Positions 62,601-64,000 of a stretch of 64,000 nt of DNA are shown piece after piece (positions within the stretch are counted from its first letter, which is position 1; every line of letters begins with the position of its first letter). The DNA is from Azospirillum baldaniorum (GTDB taxonomy: Bacteria > Pseudomonadota > Alphaproteobacteria > Azospirillales > Azospirillaceae): positions 82,501-146,500 of the forward strand of contig NZ_CP022262.1 in NCBI RefSeq assembly GCF_003119195.2, read 5' to 3'. Under the pieces are notes generated by a model, which was given only the letters and a program-made list of their open reading frames with translations, did not search any database and had not been told where the DNA came from. A program made the translations under genes and the position numbers.

Positions 62601-64000
62601 ACGTCCGCCCCCTCGGTCCCGACGAGGGAACGGTCGGCGACCCGCACCAGCACGCCCGGCGCGTTCGCAAGCTCCTCCAGCGCGTGGGCGCCGGTCAGGG
62701 TGATCGAGTGGTCGGCGACGCCGTCGCCGTTGCTGTCGAACTCCAGCACCGTGCTGCCGACGTCGGTCCGATAGCGCACCTGCGCCGGGCCATAGTTGGG
62801 ATAGCCGCCGGTGAAGGCCCGGTCGCCGATGAACCGGACGCCCATCTCGGACAGGTCGATCTGGTCGCCCGGACCGAAGTCGGTGATGACGTCGTTGCCG
62901 ACGTCACCGATTCCGTCGAACCGGAAGACGTCGTTGCCCGCCCCGCCGGTCAGGATGTCGCGCCCGGTGCCGCCGTCCAGCGTGTCGTCGCCGTCGCCGC
63001 CGTTCAGGCTGTCAGCGCCGCCCATGCCGCGCAGCAGATCGTTGCCTGCCCCGCCGCTGATGGTGTCGAGCCCGGCGCCGCCGTTCACCTCGTCGTCGCC
63101 CGCCGTGCCGCTGAGCGTCCGGTCGGGCACGCGCACCAGGATGCCCGGCGCATTCGCCAGTTCCTCCAGGGCATGGATGCCGGTCAGGGTGACGGTGCGG
63201 TCGGACAGGCCGTCGCCGTTGCTGTCGATCTCCAGCACTGTGCTGCCGTTGAGATCGGTGCGCAGGCGGACCGCCGCAGTGCCGTTCCCCGGAATGCCGT
63301 CCTCGCCGACGAAAACGGCGTTCAGCGCCGTCAGGTCGATGCGGTCGCCCTGGGCGAAGTCGGTGATCGTGGTGTTGGACGCCACCGTGCTGACGACGCC
63401 GGTGCCCACCGGTATGGCGACGATGCGGAAGGTGTCGTTGCCGGCGCCGCCGGACAGCGTGTCGAAGCCGTTTCCATCTTCCAGCAGATCGTCGCCCGCC
63501 CCGCCGGACAGGCTGTCGTTGCCGGCGAGACCGCGCAGCGTGTCGTTGCCGGCGCCGCCGGACAGCGTGTCGCGGCCCGCACCGCCGTCCAGCGCATCGT
63601 CACCCGCCGTGCCGGTCAGGGTCCGGTCGGGCACACGCACCAGGATGTTCGGCGAATCCGCCAACTGCTCCAGGGCCACCCCGGTGGACAGGTTGATGTA
63701 GCGGTCGGCGTAGCCGTCACCGTTGGAGTCGATTTCCAGCGTGGTGGATATGTTGTCCTGGCGCAGGCGCACCTGGGCCGGACCCCGGTTCGATCCAACT
63801 CCGGTGAAGGCCCCCGTACCGATGTAGATGGCGTTCAGCCCGGTCAGGTCGATGCGGTCGCCCACCGCGAAGTCGGTGATGATGTCGGAGCTGAAGGTGG
63901 TGTAGCTGTTGGGCCCCTGCTCCGACACGAAACGGAAGGTGTCGTTGCCCGCCCCGCCGGTCAACGTGTCGCTGCCCGAGCCGCCGTCCAGAGTGTCGTC
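53672..64000 (-). CDS. Giant RTX protein with M10-type repeats, nidogen, vWD and Calx-beta domains (5' end outside window)
   Basis: At least 3442 residues are visible and the frame is still open at the window edge, so the N-terminus is missing. From N to C: eleven tandem ~170-aa units, each with a DRITDFxxGDRIDLSALN segment (serralysin M10-C type) plus RTX GGxGxDxLxGG nonapeptides (about 58700-64000); a further RTX block (58190-58470); a nidogen-like NIDO region (57380-57990); a Calx-beta (56970-57340); a vWD-like domain starting WGDPHLVTFDGFYYSFQ (56440-56945); three Calx-beta repeats (about 55030-56130); a unique linker (54480-55030); a final RTX block (53880-54470) and a C-terminus ending GLTGVTDSWFS, typical of type I secretion signals. 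It is probably a Ca2+-folded secreted adhesin or matrix protein. No secretion genes are in the window. Confidence 0.92.
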   Translation of the reverse strand, partial: DDTLDGGSGSDTLTGGAGNDTFRFVSEQGPNSYTTFSSDIITDFAVGDRIDLTGLNAIYIGTGAFTGVGSNRGPAQVRLRQDNISTTLEIDSNGDGYADRYINLSTGVALEQLADSPNILVRVPDRTLTGTAGDDALDGGAGRDTLSGGAGNDTLRGLAGNDSLSGGAGDDLLEDGNGFDTLSGGAGNDTFRIVAIPVGTGVVSTVASNTTITDFAQGDRIDLTALNAVFVGEDGIPGNGTAAVRLRTDLNGSTVLEIDSNGDGLSDRTVTLTGIHALEELANAPGILVRVPDRTLSGTAGDDEVNGGAGLDTISGGAGNDLLRGMGGADSLNGGDGDDTLDGGTGRDILTGGAGNDVFRFDGIGDVGNDVITDFGPGDQIDLSEMGVRFIGDRAFTGGYPNYGPAQVRYRTDVGSTVLEFDSNGDGVADHSITLTGAHALEELANAPGVLVRVADRSLVGTEGADVLTGGPGYDSLWGGGGNDLLNGLGSGDVLDGGAGDDTLVGGDGADLLIGGEGNDTFRFTEASQLAGDRITDFSAGDRIDLSALNVTYIGEQLFTGNFQQKGAPQVRLTMSGDDTQLDFDLTGDGITDGRIVLSGAHALIVDPGTPGVLIRAPETIRTGTGGNDTLEGGAGSDTLSGGAGDDTLDGLGGADSLDGGTGNDLLLGGAGADLLRGGAGDDTLDGGAGSDQLFGGEGNDTFRFTNGNDLYGDRIADFTDGDRIDLSALNPLYIGSAEFTPYPNGGGPVQVRSVISGGVTRVEVSYSGFGWINTYFTIVGEHDLKVDPNAPGVLVRIPTQALTGTDGNDSLTGGPSRDTLSGGAGNDTLVGLGSNDLLQGGTGDDALIGGDGADTLEGGTGNDRFVVGSASEMNYDRILDFGPGDQLDLSALNARFLGEGAFTGSVSNPGGAELRVYYSADTTTVVLDSNGDGIADVGMWLNGVVPLVELAGTPGVLITEYGKALTGTPDDDSLTGASGPDTLIGGDGNDTLSGDYGNDLIIGGAGNDTLIGGDGIDTLEGGDGDDTLNGGPGGDLMTGGAGRDSFRFNRAGHIDGDRITDFGPNDRIDLRDMNVTFIGTAAFTGSVAQPGPAQVNAVIVGSGPLAETRLVFDMNGDGIGERMIILSGTHTLMARPDNAAILIRVDDLVLTGTDAGETLEGGAGRDSLSGGGGNDSLTGGVGNDTLSGGDGDDTLVGGAGTDRLTGGAGNDTFVFTADDIAGDRITDFSDGDRIDLSALINPNGFAITFSAVGEPGFRNTLLEIDLNADGVTDRIIEIAGEHVFQGDPEAPGVLVRAASQRLEGTAAADTLIGGRGDDTLTGGAGNDSLNGEEGRDRLDGGDGDDTLLGGDGADTLTGGAGNDTFRVLTVGDAAGDRITDFADGDRLDLSALNATFIGGNAFTGSSVNLGPAQIRVAVTGAEGQQRTRVEIDGDGDGIADSVIELAGAHALREDGTGVLVRVSNRTLTGTAAAETLTGGDGADSLSGLGGDDRLEGLGGDDRLDGGDGNDTLDGGEGSDTLTGGAGSDSLTGGAGGDTLSGGDGDDTLVGSEGRDELTGGAGNDTFVFARATDINGDLITDFATGDRIDISGLSASFLGTTPLSQRFGSGVAVNYVNSGTGAFATTDLQFDIDGDGVADRVIHLAGTHALAADPSNSGVLVRVTAISSTGGDGADTLTGGAASDTLTGGAGDDRLDGLGGADFLYGGAGDDTLAGGAGEDVLSGGEGNDTFRYASVAEANGDRITDFAAGDRIDLSGIPFTFVGSGPFTGTVAQPGGAQVGFRFVTSGGATTQLLFDANGDGVADATLTLAGFHELQEAEGSAGVLVRSNGLDLTGTADADTLSGGDTPDRLMGQAGDDRLSGNGGNDSLSGGLGNDSLDGGQGNDLLSGDAGDDTLNGGAGDDTLNGGDGNDLFQASGGTDDINGGAGLDAVVFTDAKANYDIVNNGGTITVTHARGTKADGVARITAVEELRFTDQTVDLTPASAIGARLIGGLGGTAGFGENELDRSNDGSSAFIDIRSVFADGINVFGKVYTGFYINTNGSISFDAPLAAGPSAGALSATAPAMIAPFLSDVDTRGGTGAATPGGTSQGTNRVYYDLDPVTGTIVITWDDVAANGGTDGGRNAFQLVLTNAADATGRKAGDFDAEFRYESVNWAQTAGNTVARAGYTAGNGDTAGLFILPQSGSEAGMLALDTTAGNTGVNGLWRFEMTGGTASNVLPAVVAIEPGQLSKAEGNSGTTRFTFTVTRSGDTTSAVSVGYTVAGTGSNPVGAGDLAGGFLPYDGTVTFAAGETSKTISVDVLGDTVAEANETFAVTLANPADGSNIKLGNRQATGTVLNDDNQAPPLPPGFRPGANWGDPHLVTFDGFYYSFQAVGEFTYVNAKSGDERIVQLRTAALGDAVSINTAVATKIGAARVSINAKDSAHPLRIDGVATDIPDATGSLAVGDGHIFRSGNVYTIVYSNQEQLIVTVEADRVDLQLYLSPSRAAGSIEGLMGNLDGDASNDLALADGTVLSQPIDYAVLYGSYADGWRVTQQTSLFDYGQGETTATYTDRSFPRQVLSVDALPEALRQRAEALLDAAGITDPALRQAALLDVALTGDASFLKGATQTNAPTQQSNTSNAPPAAPVITIAARTATVTERNSGSTNVVFDVYRTGDPSADLVLDFAVTGFGTWAADAADFGGQLPSGTVTLAAGQTSATITVAVAGDAVAETDETFAVTLSQQAGAATQAVIAAPRATVTIENDDGALTPRLDIAAASAIVQEGANAKATFTITRSDNALDPVSVTYTVAGSGPNAASAADFLGNAFPTGTVSLAAGETTKTVEIAIATDALNEGDETFTVTLSNPNGATLGTAVATGVIKNTAPPPPSLSIAAENGSALEGNDGTTALIFLVTRTGDTSGLTTAYYVVAGSGGAPTSASDFAGSTLPYGTVTFAAGEQTARITVNVQGDRDVESDETFTVTLSNASGGTIGTASATGTIRNDDVATGGSNGNPTGTQPIGRETVGLLWVETTPSAPPSGLGVAFVQTQPYSMLAGEFGRATFTLMQGAGSGPLLQAQVVDGSSVNAYGPQSTVESSQTAGVFAGMLAMVLPESRSAAIRTELAGFVAGTSEQVILRTLTPTGPGPVTITGTATAGAPREALIINMGSNPGGSVVLNQVDFAVLVGQGTFTGGEGNSLTIGDDSAQVINLGPGDDTTRGGGGNDVVASTTGRDLLAGDAGNDTLHGGDDDDTLLGGDDDDVVGGGNGNDLLSGDAGNDWLMGEDGNDTAIGGEGNDVVFGMNGDDLLTGDAGNDTIVGGDGNDSILGGMGNDLIGGGAGNDLIDGGDGNDALVGEDGNDTLFGGAGDDVLWGFGGDDWLIGGAGKDIFAFTLGGGNDYVFEFNPDEDILGFAIAGISIADIKASAQTVGKNTVFTLSDKSTITVVGLTGVTDSWFS
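58700..64000 (-). repeat. Eleven tandem ~510-bp coding repeats in the RTX gene
   Basis: The marker encoding (D)RIDL or its variants recurs at about 63845, 63336, 62853, 62362, 61828, 61336, 60790, 60292, 59831, 59233 and 58735. Spacing is 461-598 bp (mean about 511). The units differ in sequence and length, so the array is old rather than freshly duplicated. More units may lie beyond 64000. Confidence 0.85.

Overview
The window is GC-rich DNA with a strong G/C bias at third codon positions and alphaproteobacterial gene content: an alphaproteobacterial flagellar cluster with a MotE homologue, an ECF41 sigma factor, a SoxR/sox-box pair, a perfect CtrA-type TTAA-N7-TTAAC site, and an Azospirillum-like mix of metabolic genes. 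An Azospirillum or close Rhodospirillales relative is the best guess; this is inference from content, not a search result. I saw no rRNA, tRNA, CRISPR array, transposase or prophage.

Layout. 0-6 kb: a lytic transglycosylase lipoprotein ending in a 30-bp tandem repeat, small unknown proteins, and a GH5 cellulase-like enzyme with two N-terminal carbohydrate-binding modules and no signal peptide. 6.4-15.9 kb: one co-directional block that reads as a pyrimidine salvage and degradation system of the URC type (GTP-cyclohydrolase-II-like URC1, DUF1688/URC4, uracil phosphoribosyltransferase), followed by a nucleoside-type ABC importer and a cytosine deaminase. 15.9-18.9 kb: a chemoreceptor and a PAS protein. 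19-31 kb: oxalate degradation. frc (formyl-CoA transferase) lies on the plus strand; gntR, oxc, fdhB, fdhA and an IclR regulator lie on the minus strand. A 19-bp operator-like sequence, 18/19 identical, sits upstream of both the PAS-frc unit and gntR. Between these arms are a MarR-GNAT regulator and a soxR locus whose sox box is placed to drive a divergent small winged-helix gene.

31-43 kb: housekeeping and accessory genes (lipid kinase with a probable CTG start, HAD phosphatase, AI-2E-type permease, leucine dehydrogenase, MarC protein, hydrolase-like protein lacking its nucleophile serine, methyltransferase, coiled-coil protein), an orphan response regulator with a degenerate receiver behind a CtrA box, and an ECF41 sigma factor next to a monooxygenase-like gene. 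43.4-53.6 kb: divergent flagellar operons, fliF-fliH-fliN-fliP-orf-fliG leftward and fliL-fliM-DUF6468-motE-fliK-flgD rightward. 53.7-64 kb: a giant RTX adhesin-like gene whose 5' end lies beyond the window.

The genes work as four modules: nucleobase uptake and ring opening for nitrogen; oxalate to formate to CO2 with NADH; motility; and probable type I secreted surface protein. Several starts were moved inward from the longest open frame on the basis of ribosome-binding sites, signal peptides or family length; this is stated per gene.
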